From positions 1 through 64,000 of the forward strand of contig NZ_JAOWLA010000009.1 in the NCBI RefSeq assembly GCF_025751575.1: a DNA stretch of 64,000 nt, written 5' to 3'. Of the stretch, positions 1 to 8,422 are shown piece after piece. Source of the stretch: Albidovulum sediminicola. GTDB lineage: Bacteria; Pseudomonadota; Alphaproteobacteria; Rhodobacterales; Rhodobacteraceae. The number at the start of each line of letters is the position of its first letter. Positions within the stretch are counted from its first letter, which is position 1. The notes under the pieces are model-generated. The model saw only the letters and a list, made by a program, of their open reading frames with translations, did not search any database and was not told the DNA's origin. The translations under genes were made by a program, and so were the position numbers.

Positions 1-178
1 TCATCAGAAGCTCCAGGTCGCAAACCTGCCGCTGCGACAGGTCCCAAGACGGCAACGCCGCCGCCTCGTGCTTCAGCTTCTGGGCGGAATCGTAGGAAAC
101 ATAAAGCTCCGGAATCGGAGCAAGGTTCCCCAACGCGCCTCCGTTCGGGCGCGGCCCCTGGTTCACAGCGTCCTTCAT
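1..178 (-). CDS. Sulfate adenylyltransferase, probably bifunctional with APS kinase (N-terminus only)
   Basis: Partial gene running off the left edge; 59 codons are visible. The readable N-terminus contains LAPIPELYVSYDSAQKLK and then SWDLSQRQVCDLELLM, which I recognise as the start of the roseobacter sulfate adenylyltransferase/adenylylsulfate kinase. That enzyme makes APS and, with its C-terminal kinase, PAPS from sulfate and ATP. The ATG overlaps the stop of the sulfotransferase upstream (ATGA), so the two are translationally coupled. PAPS is the donor for sulfotransferases, so the pairing makes functional sense. Whether the APS-kinase domain is present cannot be seen in this window. Confidence 0.8.
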   Translation of the reverse strand, partial: MKDAVNQGPRPNGGALGNLAPIPELYVSYDSAQKLKHEAAALPSWDLSQRQVCDLELLM

Positions 179-930
179 TGCGCGAAGGCCTCGGCCCGGA
201 GCCGGTGCTTGTGCAGGCGGTCGTAGTGCGGCTTCATGCGCCGGTGCACCTGCTGAACGCGCGGCGGCGTGTTTTCAAGCGTCACATACTTGCGCGTCTG
301 CGGCCTGAGCCCGGTGGAGGCCTTGAGATTCGCGTGGAAGGACCCGCCGTCCCACCAGCTGTACTGGCCCGTATCCGCGCCGGGCTCCCAGGTCAGGGCT
401 TCGGGGATGAAGGGGATCCCGACGCCCTCGCAGAAGGCCCGCGTCATCTCATAGGGCGCTTCGAGCAGATCGTCGCTGTCGATCACCGTCGGCGCCTTGC
501 CGGTCATCGCGCTCAGCAGATCGAAGAGCGCGCGCTGTTCGGGAAAGCCGACCTCGCCCTCATCGAAATCCGGCCACTTGTCGTAAAGCGAGGTGATCGT
601 CTTGGCGGGATCGCGGATCAGGAACGCATGGGTGAAGTTGGACAGAAAGTCCGCATCCCACATGTGGTTGATGTAATGCGGAAAATCCTTGATGAAGACC
701 GGCCGCTTCTCGGCCGCCGCCTTGATGGTTTCCCAGACGCTTTCCAGCGTCAGCCCCGGCGTGGTCTTGTCACCCTCCTTCCAGCGCTGCCACAAAGGCG
801 CCTCGCCCTGGTACCACGCCTCGCCGAAGGGTTCGTGGAAGCATTCCATGTCGCCGCGCTGGCGCATCATCCATTCGAAGGCGGTCGACGTGGACCGCGG
901 GACCGCCCAGAGGGCAACGATCTTGTGCAT
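175..930 (-). CDS. PAPS-dependent sulfotransferase family protein
   Basis: A 251-residue protein starting MHKIVALWAVPRSTSTAFEW. PRSTST fits the 5'-phosphosulfate-binding loop of sulfotransferases, and HAFLIRDPAKTITS about 100 residues later fits the 3'-phosphate-binding strand and helix. These enzymes move sulfuryl from PAPS to a hydroxyl or amine acceptor, and the acceptor here is unknown. The start at 930 has AAAGG about 9 bases upstream. An alternative ATG at 939 overlaps the stop of the preceding gene as ATGA. The gene is followed with an ATGA overlap by the sulfate adenylyltransferase gene, so donor synthesis and transfer are probably co-expressed. The protein is soluble with no signal peptide. 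Confidence 0.8.
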   Translation of the reverse strand: MHKIVALWAVPRSTSTAFEWMMRQRGDMECFHEPFGEAWYQGEAPLWQRWKEGDKTTPGLTLESVWETIKAAAEKRPVFIKDFPHYINHMWDADFLSNFTHAFLIRDPAKTITSLYDKWPDFDEGEVGFPEQRALFDLLSAMTGKAPTVIDSDDLLEAPYEMTRAFCEGVGIPFIPEALTWEPGADTGQYSWWDGGSFHANLKASTGLRPQTRKYVTLENTPPRVQQVHRRMKPHYDRLHKHRLRAEAFAQ

Positions 931-935
931 TCTTG

Positions 936-1772
936 TCATCCTTTCAGCGAGGACAGGAGAGCGCCCTGCCGGGTGGTGGGGGCAATTCCGAGGGTCTTGA
1001 ATATCCGCCAGTAAAGCGCGGTATCGTGGCCGATGACCGGCTTGCCGAGCAGCGCTTCGAGATCGGCCTCCAGATGGACCGGACGCTGCGCGAGCCCGTC
1101 GCCGGCGCGGCGGAAATTGCACATTCCGTTGATCAGGTAGGCGTCGGCATCAGGCGCCTTGTCGGCGACGTATTCGAAGCTCTTGCGGGCCAGATCGCCG
1201 TCGAAGCACCAGTGCATGCCGTCGACCTCTTCCTGGGTTTCAAACCAGCCCTGATCGACGAAGTTGCCGGCCCAGAGGACATCAAAACCGGCCTCCTTCC
1301 AGAAGTTCACCGTTCCCTGCCACCAGCCCGGCCGGTGATAGGCGGCGTTGAGCGCCACCTTCTCGACGTTCATCGCGCGCAGCGCCTCGACCATCGCATA
1401 TCCGGCCATGTGGAACGGCGTCTCGTATTTCTCGCTCAGCATCTCGCAGTGCTGGCGGATGCCTTCGACGCCCAGCCCCGAGGCATGCACCCAGTTCGAT
1501 CCGACCTGGCCACAGACATTGGCGCCGTTGTTTGCCATGCACTGGACGAAATCCTCCATCATGCCGAAGTTCTGCTTCCGCTGGTCCAACTGGTGCCGGT
1601 AATCCGGGACATGCAGCATCCAGCCATGGACGCCGACGGTCTCGGGCGCCATCCGGAGGAAATCCGAAGGGGCGGCGTCCCAATCGATCGGCGGGCAGGT
1701 GAACCCCACCTGGTGGGGGAAAAGCTTGTTCCGGGGAATCGCCCAGTGCTTCGGTTTCTCGTATTTGATCAT
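936..1772 (-). CDS. Asp/Glu racemase superfamily protein (maleate isomerase / arylmalonate decarboxylase-like)
   Basis: A 278-residue protein from ATG 1772, which has GGGAG nine bases upstream; an in-frame ATG at 1838 has only a weak AAAGG. The end region GKPVIGHDTALYWRIFKTLGI resembles the conserved C-terminal strand and helix of the maleate cis-trans isomerase/arylmalonate decarboxylase branch. Cysteines in NVCGQVGSNW and GMCNFRRAG are placed like the two catalytic cysteines of the superfamily. The reaction is therefore likely isomerisation or racemisation of a dicarboxylic or amino acid, with substrate unknown. It is the first gene of the minus-strand set with the sulfotransferase, and its stop overlaps the alternative sulfotransferase start. 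It is divergent from a LysR gene. Confidence 0.62.
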   Translation of the reverse strand: MIKYEKPKHWAIPRNKLFPHQVGFTCPPIDWDAAPSDFLRMAPETVGVHGWMLHVPDYRHQLDQRKQNFGMMEDFVQCMANNGANVCGQVGSNWVHASGLGVEGIRQHCEMLSEKYETPFHMAGYAMVEALRAMNVEKVALNAAYHRPGWWQGTVNFWKEAGFDVLWAGNFVDQGWFETQEEVDGMHWCFDGDLARKSFEYVADKAPDADAYLINGMCNFRRAGDGLAQRPVHLEADLEALLGKPVIGHDTALYWRIFKTLGIAPTTRQGALLSSLKG

Positions 1773-1859
1773 GGATATCCGCTCCCGCAGGTCATCGGCC
1801 TGACGATATTTTTCGCCCTCTGAATGCTCGATATCCATTGCCTTTTGTAGCGATTATCG

Positions 1860-1873
1860 TATCAAAAATGATA
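1860..1873. promoter_or_regulatory. Inverted repeat in the LysR/racemase divergent gap
   Basis: TATCA-AAAA-TGATA is a perfect 5-bp inverted repeat lying in the AT-rich gap between the divergent racemase-like gene and the LysR gene. It touches the LysR start codon at 1873. This is a typical position for an autoregulatory operator. The spacing is T-N12-A, one base off the classical T-N11-A LysR box, so assignment to this LysR protein is an inference. Confidence 0.4.
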
Positions 1874-2790
1874 TGAGTCAGCCACGCTTCCGCATCCCCT
1901 CCTCCAGCACGCTCATCGCGTTCGAAAGCGTCGCGCGCCTGGGTGGCGTCGGACGCGCGGCAGAGGAATTGAACACCTCGCAGTCCGCGATCAGCCGTCA
2001 TCTGAAGCATCTGGAGGATGATCTGGGCGTCCGGCTTTTCGAACGGCTTGGGCGCGGCGTGTCGCTGACCTATGCGGGCAAGACCTACCTGGATGTCGTC
2101 TCCTCGGCGCTCGGAACGCTGACCGCCGCGCGCCAGGCGCTTCGCGCCTCCTCGCGCGATATCACCATCGCTTGCACGCATGAGGTCTCGCACCTGCTGC
2201 TGATGCCGGTGTTCCGGGAGATGCGGCGCGCCATCGGCAGCGATGTGAACGTCAAGATCCTGACCTGCGAATACGATGCGATCCCCGCGATGATCCATGC
2301 CGGGGCGGATATCGTGTTCCGGTATTCCCAGATCCAGCCCGACCGCCACAGCGTTGCCGTGGTGGATGAAAGCTTCGTGCCGGTCGCCTCGCCCTCGTTT
2401 GCAGAGGAGTTCGACGCGATCCTTCGCCGGCCGCCCCCGGATTGGGCAGGGGTGCCGCGCCTGGCGCTAACCAAGAACAACTTTGGCTGGGCGACCTGGG
2501 ACACCTGGTTCGGCGCCCTGGATGCGGTTCCGCCCGCTGCGGCGACGGACACCTATGACAACTACGTCTACCTGCTGGAGGCCGCCGCCGCGGGAATGGG
2601 GTTGGCCCTGGGATGGTCGGGGTTCGTCGACAGGTACGTCGCCTCCGGCGCGCTGGTCAGGGTCACCGACCACCTGATCACGCGGCCGACCAAGCTCTAC
2701 GCCGTCGGCACGCGAAAGGGTGACTTCAACAAGGGCACCCGGAAATGCCTGGACTTTCTTTCAAGCCTGTATGCGCGCCGGGTCGGCTGA
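1873..2790 (+). CDS. LysR-family transcriptional regulator (GcvA-like)
   Basis: A 305-residue LysR-type regulator. Residues about 8-66 form the winged helix, with AAEELNTSQSAISRHLKHLE as the recognition region. Residues about 95-300 form the periplasmic-binding-protein-like effector domain. No clear ribosome-binding site precedes the ATG, which lies inside an inverted repeat, so translation may be weak or leaderless. It is divergent from the racemase/sulfotransferase/adenylyltransferase set and probably controls it. The effector is unknown. Confidence 0.85.
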   Translation: MSQPRFRIPSSSTLIAFESVARLGGVGRAAEELNTSQSAISRHLKHLEDDLGVRLFERLGRGVSLTYAGKTYLDVVSSALGTLTAARQALRASSRDITIACTHEVSHLLLMPVFREMRRAIGSDVNVKILTCEYDAIPAMIHAGADIVFRYSQIQPDRHSVAVVDESFVPVASPSFAEEFDAILRRPPPDWAGVPRLALTKNNFGWATWDTWFGALDAVPPAAATDTYDNYVYLLEAAAAGMGLALGWSGFVDRYVASGALVRVTDHLITRPTKLYAVGTRKGDFNKGTRKCLDFLSSLYARRVG

Positions 2791-2833
2791 CCCGCAGGCT
2801 GCCGGGAACCGGCCTGCGGCGGGCGCGGTAACG

Positions 2834-3727
2834 TCAGGGCTCCACCCCGCCCGCAAAGCCCTTCAACCAGCTGAAAACCACGCCCGGCACCCGCCCCGGC
2901 GAGGGCGGGGCCGACCTGATCAGGTAGTAGTGAAAGGGCGCGGGGAGCGCCTCGCGAAACAGGGCGACCAGGCGGCCTTCGGCAAGCAGCCCGTCGATCA
3001 GGGGCAGCGTCCCTAGGGCAATCCCGTGGCCGCGCATGCAGGCCTCGATCATGAGCGCGGGATCGTCGAACACCCATTCATCGGGGTTTTCGGCCATCCG
3101 GACCCCGGCCAGTTCGCACCAGTTTCGCCACATCCGCGTGTCGCCCTCGTGAAGGATGCGGTTTTCCCGGAGGGTCTTCTCCGGGTCCGCCGCCCCGGCG
3201 GAGGCCATCAGCGCGGGGCTCACGACGGGCATCTGCGTCGCCGCCATCAGCTTCATTCCGTCATGGCCTTCCGGTACGCCATTTCCCCAGATGATCGCGA
3301 TATCGACCTCTTGCAGCAGCTCGGGCCGGTCAAGCGTCACATTGAGGAGCCGGAACGCGACACCGGGATTGGCCAGGGAAAAACGGTCGAGCCGGGGCAG
3401 CAGCCAATGCGCGCAGAACAGCGGCGGGGCGGCGATCGTCACCGTTCCGGAAAGATCGCGGCTCTCGCTGTCCGTCCCGAGCAAGGCGAGATCGGCAAAG
3501 GCGCCCTGCGCCGTCGCGAAGACCGTCTGGCCGCGCCGTGTCAGAACGAGGCCCGAGCGCGTGCGCCGGAACAGGGACGTCCCGAAATAGGTTTCAAGCG
3601 CTTTGACTTCGTGGCTGACCGCACTTTGGGTCAGCGACAGTTCCCGCGCGGCGGCTGAGATGCTGCCATGGCGCGCCGCCGCCTCGAACGCCCGCAGCGG
3701 ATAGAGCGGTGGAAGACGCCGTGCCAT
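2834..3727 (-). CDS. LysR-family transcriptional regulator (GcvA-like)
   Basis: A 297-residue LysR regulator starting MARRLPPLYPLRAFEAAAR. The winged helix spans residues about 5-63, including ARELSLTQSAVSHEVKALE, and is followed by the effector domain with MIEACMRGHGIALGTLPL near the end. The chosen ATG is the one directly before the conserved PLxxLRAFEAAAR opening; the reading frame extends further upstream without homology. It is divergent from the FAD oxidoreductase/GcvT fusion at 3838, with a T-N11-A palindrome in the gap. It is therefore the likely regulator of the dehydrogenase-aldehyde dehydrogenase-racemase operon. Confidence 0.87.
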   Translation of the reverse strand: MARRLPPLYPLRAFEAAARHGSISAAARELSLTQSAVSHEVKALETYFGTSLFRRTRSGLVLTRRGQTVFATAQGAFADLALLGTDSESRDLSGTVTIAAPPLFCAHWLLPRLDRFSLANPGVAFRLLNVTLDRPELLQEVDIAIIWGNGVPEGHDGMKLMAATQMPVVSPALMASAGAADPEKTLRENRILHEGDTRMWRNWCELAGVRMAENPDEWVFDDPALMIEACMRGHGIALGTLPLIDGLLAEGRLVALFREALPAPFHYYLIRSAPPSPGRVPGVVFSWLKGFAGGVEP

Positions 3728-3741
3728 ACCCTGCCCACCCC

Positions 3742-3756
3742 ATGAATCTGGTTCAT
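3742..3756. promoter_or_regulatory. LysR-type operator (T-N11-A palindrome)
   Basis: ATGAA-TCTGG-TTCAT is a perfect inverted repeat containing TGAATCTGGTTCA, which has exact T-N11-A spacing. It sits 15 bases upstream of the LysR start and about 80 bases upstream of the divergent oxidoreductase start, as expected for a LysR recognition site. Confidence 0.6.
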
Positions 3757-3837
3757 ACCCGACATGAGGATTATCCGTTTTTCGAGGGCTCGGGAAGGTT
3801 CCTATGCTGCCGCCGACGACCAAGGTGGAGGCGGATC

Positions 3838-6180
3838 GTGCAGGAGAAAGTCGAAGTCCTCATCATCGGCGGCGGCGCGGTTGGCTGCTCCATCGCCTAT
3901 CACCTGACGAAGAAGGGCTGCCGCGACGTCGTGCTCTGTGAAAAGCACGAATTCGCCTCGGGCGCGACCGCCTTCGCCGCGGGTCATGTCATCCTTTACA
4001 CGCTCGATCCCACCATCAGCCGACTCAATCGCTACGGGGCAGGCCTTTACGCCCGGCTTGAGGCGGAAACCGGCATGTCGCCCGGGTTTCACCCCTGCGG
4101 CAACCTGCGGCTGGCCACTCACCCTGGGCGGCTTGACGAGTTCCGCCGCTATCTGGGGGTCGCCGAGGCCACCGGCGTCGAGGCACAGTTGCTGACACCC
4201 GAGGAGATCGGCGCGCTCTGGCCGCTGATGACGACCAAAGGGGTCCTCGGCGGGCTCTACAACCCCGGGGACGGGCATATCGCCCCTGCCGACCTGACCC
4301 AGAGCCTGGCCGCCGGGGCGCGCAAGGGCGGCGCAAGGCTGCATCGGAACTGCGAGGTCACCGCACTTGTGCCGCACGCGGACGGCTTCTGGCGCGCCGA
4401 GACCTCGATGGGAACGATCCTTGCCCGCCATGTCGTGGCCGCGTCGGGCAACCATGCCCAGCGCGTCGCCGGAATGGTCGGGCTGACCGCGCAATGCGTG
4501 CCCGTGCGGCACCAGTATTTCGTGACCGAGCCTTTGGCGGAACTCGTCGAGCGGCGCCGGGCGGGTCTGCCGGAAATGCCGGTCATGCGCGATCCCGAGG
4601 ATGTTTTCTACTGCCGTCAGGAGGGTGATGCCCTGCTGGTCGGGGCCTATGACGGACGCGGCGAGGCGCGCTTCGTCCAGGACCCGCCCGCCGGGATGGC
4701 CGAGCCCTTCCCCGACGAGATGGAGAAACTCCTGCCCTATCTCGAACGCGCGGTGGAACGGGTGCCCGCACTCGGCAGGGCGGGCGTGCGGCGCGTCGTC
4801 AACTACGCGATGCCCTACACGCCCGATGACCTGCCGACGGTGGGGCCCGCCTTTGGGCGAAAGAACCTCTGGCTCGCCGAGGGCAATCCCTTTGGCATCA
4901 CGCTTGCCGGGGGGATCGGCTGGCAGATGGCGGAGTGGATCCTTGAGGGCGCGCCCTCGATCGACATGGCGTGCTGCGATTCCCGACGCTTTGGCGAATG
5001 GGCGACGCGCGAATGGTCCGCCCGCAAGGTCGAGGAAGCCTATGAGCATACCTACCTCCTGCCCAAGCCGGGCGAGGAGCTGCCAGCGGCGCGCGGGCTG
5101 CGCACGACGCCGCTCCATGACCTGCTGGCCGCGCGGGGCGCGCGCTTCGGCGCCGTCGCCGGATGGGAGCGGCCCAACTGGTACGCGCCCGAAGGGATGC
5201 AAGACGCTCCCTCGTTCTACCGGCCCAACTGGCATGAGGCCGTAGGCCGGGAATGCCGCGCGGCGGCCACCGGTGTCGCGCTTGCGGATGTCAGCCATGG
5301 CGCGCTGATCCGTGTCTCTGGCGCTTGTGCGGAAGGCTTTCTGGCCGGCATCCTCTCGGTCGACCTGCCCGCGCCGGACCATGCCGCGGCAGGCTTTCTT
5401 CTCACCTCGCGGGGCGGGATCGAGGCCGAGGTCACCGTCACGCGGGAGGGCGCGGACCGCTTCATTCTCACGACCTCCGCCGTGGCGGAGCGCCGGGTGC
5501 TCGATGCGCTGCTGAAGTCCGCCCCCATCGGGAACAGCCCGCGGATCGAAAACCTGACCGCGTCCGAAGGCGCGCTCCTCCTTTGCGGGCCGTCCGCACG
5601 GCAGCACTTGCAGAAGGCGACCGGGGCGGCGCTGGAAGACGGAGCCTTCCCGCCCGGCGCGGTACGCGCGATCACCGTCGGCTACGCGCCGGTTCGCGCC
5701 CATCGCTGCAATCCCTTCGGCCTGCCGGGCTATCGGCTCCATGTCCACGCCGACATGCTGCGCCATGTGTTCCTCGCGCTGGAACCGGGCGCCGTCCTCA
5801 TCGGCGCGCGGGCGCTCGAGTCGCTACGACTGGAAAGCGCGGAGCCGACTTGGCCCGCAGAGCTGAATGTCGAGATGCCGCCGCCCACGGCTGCTGGCGC
5901 GCCAGAGACGGCGCAGCAGCTCGTCCACCTTCAGATCGCTGGGGCTGAGACGATGCCGCACGGGGTCGAGCCGGTCCGCGACGGCACCGGGCGGATCGTC
6001 GGGCGCACGACCTCGGCCGGATGGGGGCATCTGGGCAACAAGGCGCTGGCCTTCGCATTGCTCGCCCCCTGGGAGGGCAGGCTGGAAGTTCGCGTCATGG
6101 GCGTCTGGCATCCCGCGGCGCCAACCGACAAAAACCCCGCCGCGATGCGGGACAAGACCAAGGAAAGGGCACTGACATGA
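3838..6180 (+). CDS. FAD-dependent oxidoreductase / GcvT fusion, dimethylglycine-sarcosine dehydrogenase type
   Basis: A 780-residue two-domain enzyme. The N-terminal DAO half begins VEVLIIGGGAVGCSIAYHL (Rossmann FAD site, residues about 4-22). The C-terminal half from about residue 430 is a GcvT/aminomethyltransferase fold that in this family passes the C1 unit to tetrahydrofolate. GTG 3838 is chosen because GGAGG lies six bases upstream and the dinucleotide-binding strand follows at once. Family members oxidatively demethylate N-methylated glycines. Where relatives carry WHAAG with the histidine covalently bound to FAD, this protein reads TAFAAGH, so covalent flavinylation at that position is not possible. 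It is the first gene of an operon, its stop overlapping the aldehyde dehydrogenase start. Confidence 0.8.
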   Translation: MQEKVEVLIIGGGAVGCSIAYHLTKKGCRDVVLCEKHEFASGATAFAAGHVILYTLDPTISRLNRYGAGLYARLEAETGMSPGFHPCGNLRLATHPGRLDEFRRYLGVAEATGVEAQLLTPEEIGALWPLMTTKGVLGGLYNPGDGHIAPADLTQSLAAGARKGGARLHRNCEVTALVPHADGFWRAETSMGTILARHVVAASGNHAQRVAGMVGLTAQCVPVRHQYFVTEPLAELVERRRAGLPEMPVMRDPEDVFYCRQEGDALLVGAYDGRGEARFVQDPPAGMAEPFPDEMEKLLPYLERAVERVPALGRAGVRRVVNYAMPYTPDDLPTVGPAFGRKNLWLAEGNPFGITLAGGIGWQMAEWILEGAPSIDMACCDSRRFGEWATREWSARKVEEAYEHTYLLPKPGEELPAARGLRTTPLHDLLAARGARFGAVAGWERPNWYAPEGMQDAPSFYRPNWHEAVGRECRAAATGVALADVSHGALIRVSGACAEGFLAGILSVDLPAPDHAAAGFLLTSRGGIEAEVTVTREGADRFILTTSAVAERRVLDALLKSAPIGNSPRIENLTASEGALLLCGPSARQHLQKATGAALEDGAFPPGAVRAITVGYAPVRAHRCNPFGLPGYRLHVHADMLRHVFLALEPGAVLIGARALESLRLESAEPTWPAELNVEMPPPTAAGAPETAQQLVHLQIAGAETMPHGVEPVRDGTGRIVGRTTSAGWGHLGNKALAFALLAPWEGRLEVRVMGVWHPAAPTDKNPAAMRDKTKERALT

Positions 6181-7631
6181 GCGCTGCGATGAAGGACTAC
6201 TGGCGGAACTATATTGGCGGGAAATGGGTCGACGGCGCGGCAGGCGGGCGGATCACGCTGCTCGACCCCGCGACGGGCCGGCCGCTCTCCGAAGTGGCGC
6301 GGGCAACGGCGGCCGATGTGGACAGCGCCGTGGCTGCGGCGCGGCGCTGCGTCACGTCGCGCGCGCTGATCGACAAGCGCCCGATGGCGCGCGGCCGCAT
6401 GGTGGCCGAGATCGGCCGCAAGCTGCGCGAACGCTCCGAGGAGATCGCTACGCTCATCTCGCTTGACGCCGGAAAGCGCATCTCGGAGGCGCGCGGCGAG
6501 GTGGAGGGCTCGGCCAAGTATTTCGAGTATTACGGCGGGCTCGCCGCGCAGATCGAAGGCCGTTACATCCCGCTGGGCGATGGCTATGTCGATTACGTGG
6601 TTCCCTACCCCTACGGCGTCAGCGCCCATATCATCCCCTGGAACTTCCCGCTCAACATGATCGCGCGGTCGCTGTCGGCGGCGCTGGCGGCCGGCAACGC
6701 CTGCGTGGTCAAACTGCCCGAACTCGACCCGACAGCAGGCTATGTCCTGGCCGAACTGGCCGAGGAGGTCGGACTGCCGGAAGGCGCGGTGAACCTGATC
6801 TGCGGCTACGGCCACGAGGCGGGCGCGGCGCTCGCCAGCCATTCTGACATCGACCAGATCGTCTTCACCGGTTCGGTCGTCACCGGCCGCAAGGTCGCTC
6901 ATGCCGCCGCCGAAAGCCTGATCCCCGCGGTGCTCGAACTTGGCGGCAAGACCCCGGGTATCGTCTATGGCGACGCGGATCTGGACAACGTCGTGGCCCA
7001 AACCCAGGCGGGCATCTTTTTCAACACCGGCCAGTGTTGCGATACCATGTCACGCCTCGTCGTCCATGACAGCCTCTACGACGAGACGGTGGAACGCCTC
7101 GCCGCCATGGCCGGCGGCCTCAGCATCGGTGCCGGGATGGAGGACCCCGACATCACGCCACTGATATCGGCCGAACAACTCGCCAAGGTCGACACCTACG
7201 CGCAGATCGGCGTTCAGCAAGGCGCCCGGGCGGTGGCGGGCGGCCGCAAACTGGACCGCGAGGGAAATTTCATGGCCCCGACGATCCTGGCCGACGTGTC
7301 CCCCGAAGACCGGGTGAACAAGGAGGAGATCTTTGGCCCGGTGCTCTCGGTCCTGAAGTTCTCCGACCCGCGCGAGGCCTTAGCGATCGCGAACGGCACG
7401 GAATACGGTTTGGCGGCGGTGGTCTTCACCAACGACCTCGACCGGGCGATCTGGACGACGGAGCGGCTGGAGGCGGGACAGGTCCATGTGAACGAATGGG
7501 GCGTCGGCGGTGTCGAGACCCCCTTCGGCGGCTTCAAGAACTCCGGCATCGGCCGAGAAAAAGGCGTCGAAGCGCTGGCGAGCTACTATCAGTCGAAGAA
7601 CGTCGGCATGAAGCGCCTGCAATCCTTCTGA
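6177..7631 (+). CDS. NAD(P)-dependent aldehyde dehydrogenase
   Basis: A 484-residue aldehyde dehydrogenase of the usual family length. IIPWNFPL (oxyanion asparagine), FTGSVVTGR (nucleotide fold), LELGGKTP with the general-base glutamate, and FNTGQCCD with the catalytic cysteine are all present. It resembles betaine-aldehyde dehydrogenases, but substrate cannot be told from sequence. The start overlaps the stop of the FAD oxidoreductase (ATGA), so the two are co-translated. The aldehyde may be the formaldehyde or amino-aldehyde product of that enzyme. Confidence 0.87.
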   Translation: MSAAMKDYWRNYIGGKWVDGAAGGRITLLDPATGRPLSEVARATAADVDSAVAAARRCVTSRALIDKRPMARGRMVAEIGRKLRERSEEIATLISLDAGKRISEARGEVEGSAKYFEYYGGLAAQIEGRYIPLGDGYVDYVVPYPYGVSAHIIPWNFPLNMIARSLSAALAAGNACVVKLPELDPTAGYVLAELAEEVGLPEGAVNLICGYGHEAGAALASHSDIDQIVFTGSVVTGRKVAHAAAESLIPAVLELGGKTPGIVYGDADLDNVVAQTQAGIFFNTGQCCDTMSRLVVHDSLYDETVERLAAMAGGLSIGAGMEDPDITPLISAEQLAKVDTYAQIGVQQGARAVAGGRKLDREGNFMAPTILADVSPEDRVNKEEIFGPVLSVLKFSDPREALAIANGTEYGLAAVVFTNDLDRAIWTTERLEAGQVHVNEWGVGGVETPFGGFKNSGIGREKGVEALASYYQSKNVGMKRLQSF

Positions 7632-7687
7632 TCCATGTGCCGGGCGTTCCGCAAGCGCCCGGCATTTTCCAGAACGAGGAACCGCCG

Positions 7688-8422
7688 TTGATCTACAAGG
7701 CACAGAAAGGCCGTGACATCTATGGCGCCCCGGTCGGCATCATCGTCATGGATTGCGCGATCCCCTACCCGCCCGGCACCCCCGGCAATCCCTCAAGCTT
7801 CGGTTTCCCGGTGCTATACGAAGTCGTGCGCGGCGCCACCATGGACAGCTTGATCTACACGCCCGACTCGCGGCTGGCGGAGCCCTTCCTGGAGGCAGGC
7901 CGCAGGCTCGTCGCCCAAGGGGTGCGCGCGGTCTTCGGCAATTGCGGCTTCATGGTCCTGTTCCAGGAGCGCATGGCCGCCGCGTTGCCGGTGCCGGTCT
8001 TCATGTCGAGCCTCTTGCAACTGCCGCTCGCCGCGCGCGGTCTGGCGCCGGGGCAGTCGGTCGGCATCATCTCGGCCAGCGCGGCCTCTCTGACGGAAAG
8101 GCACATGGAAATCGCGCTCGGGGGGGCCGAAGTCGCCTTCCATATCACCGGGCTCGAAAACCGGCCGGCCTTCAAGGCCGCGGTGCATGATCAATCTGGC
8201 GCGCTCGATTTCGAGGCGGTCGAGGCCGAGGTCGTCGCGGCCGCGCGCGACTTGATTGCCGCACACCCCAAGATCGGCACGCTGCTCTTCGAGTGCACGG
8301 ACCTTCCGCCCTATGCCCATGCGGTGCAGCAGGCGACAGGCCTGCCCGTCTTCGATATCTCCACTCTGATCGGTTTCGGCGCCGCCTCGGTCATGCGCCG
8401 TCGCTTCAGCGGCCACTATTGA
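7688..8422 (+). CDS. Asp/Glu racemase superfamily protein
   Basis: A 244-residue protein. The two cysteine motifs expected for the superfamily are visible in FGNCGFM (about residue 82) and FECTDLPPYA (about residue 202). The start is set at TTG 7688 because GAGGA lies seven bases upstream and the conserved GIIVMD strand follows; no suitable ATG exists. It is third in the operon with the FAD oxidoreductase and aldehyde dehydrogenase. Its end overlaps the convergent LysR gene by 17 bases. The substrate is unknown; a racemase or isomerase step acting on the demethylated product is an inference. Confidence 0.65.
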   Translation: MIYKAQKGRDIYGAPVGIIVMDCAIPYPPGTPGNPSSFGFPVLYEVVRGATMDSLIYTPDSRLAEPFLEAGRRLVAQGVRAVFGNCGFMVLFQERMAAALPVPVFMSSLLQLPLAARGLAPGQSVGIISASAASLTERHMEIALGGAEVAFHITGLENRPAFKAAVHDQSGALDFEAVEAEVVAAARDLIAAHPKIGTLLFECTDLPPYAHAVQQATGLPVFDISTLIGFGAASVMRRRFSGHY

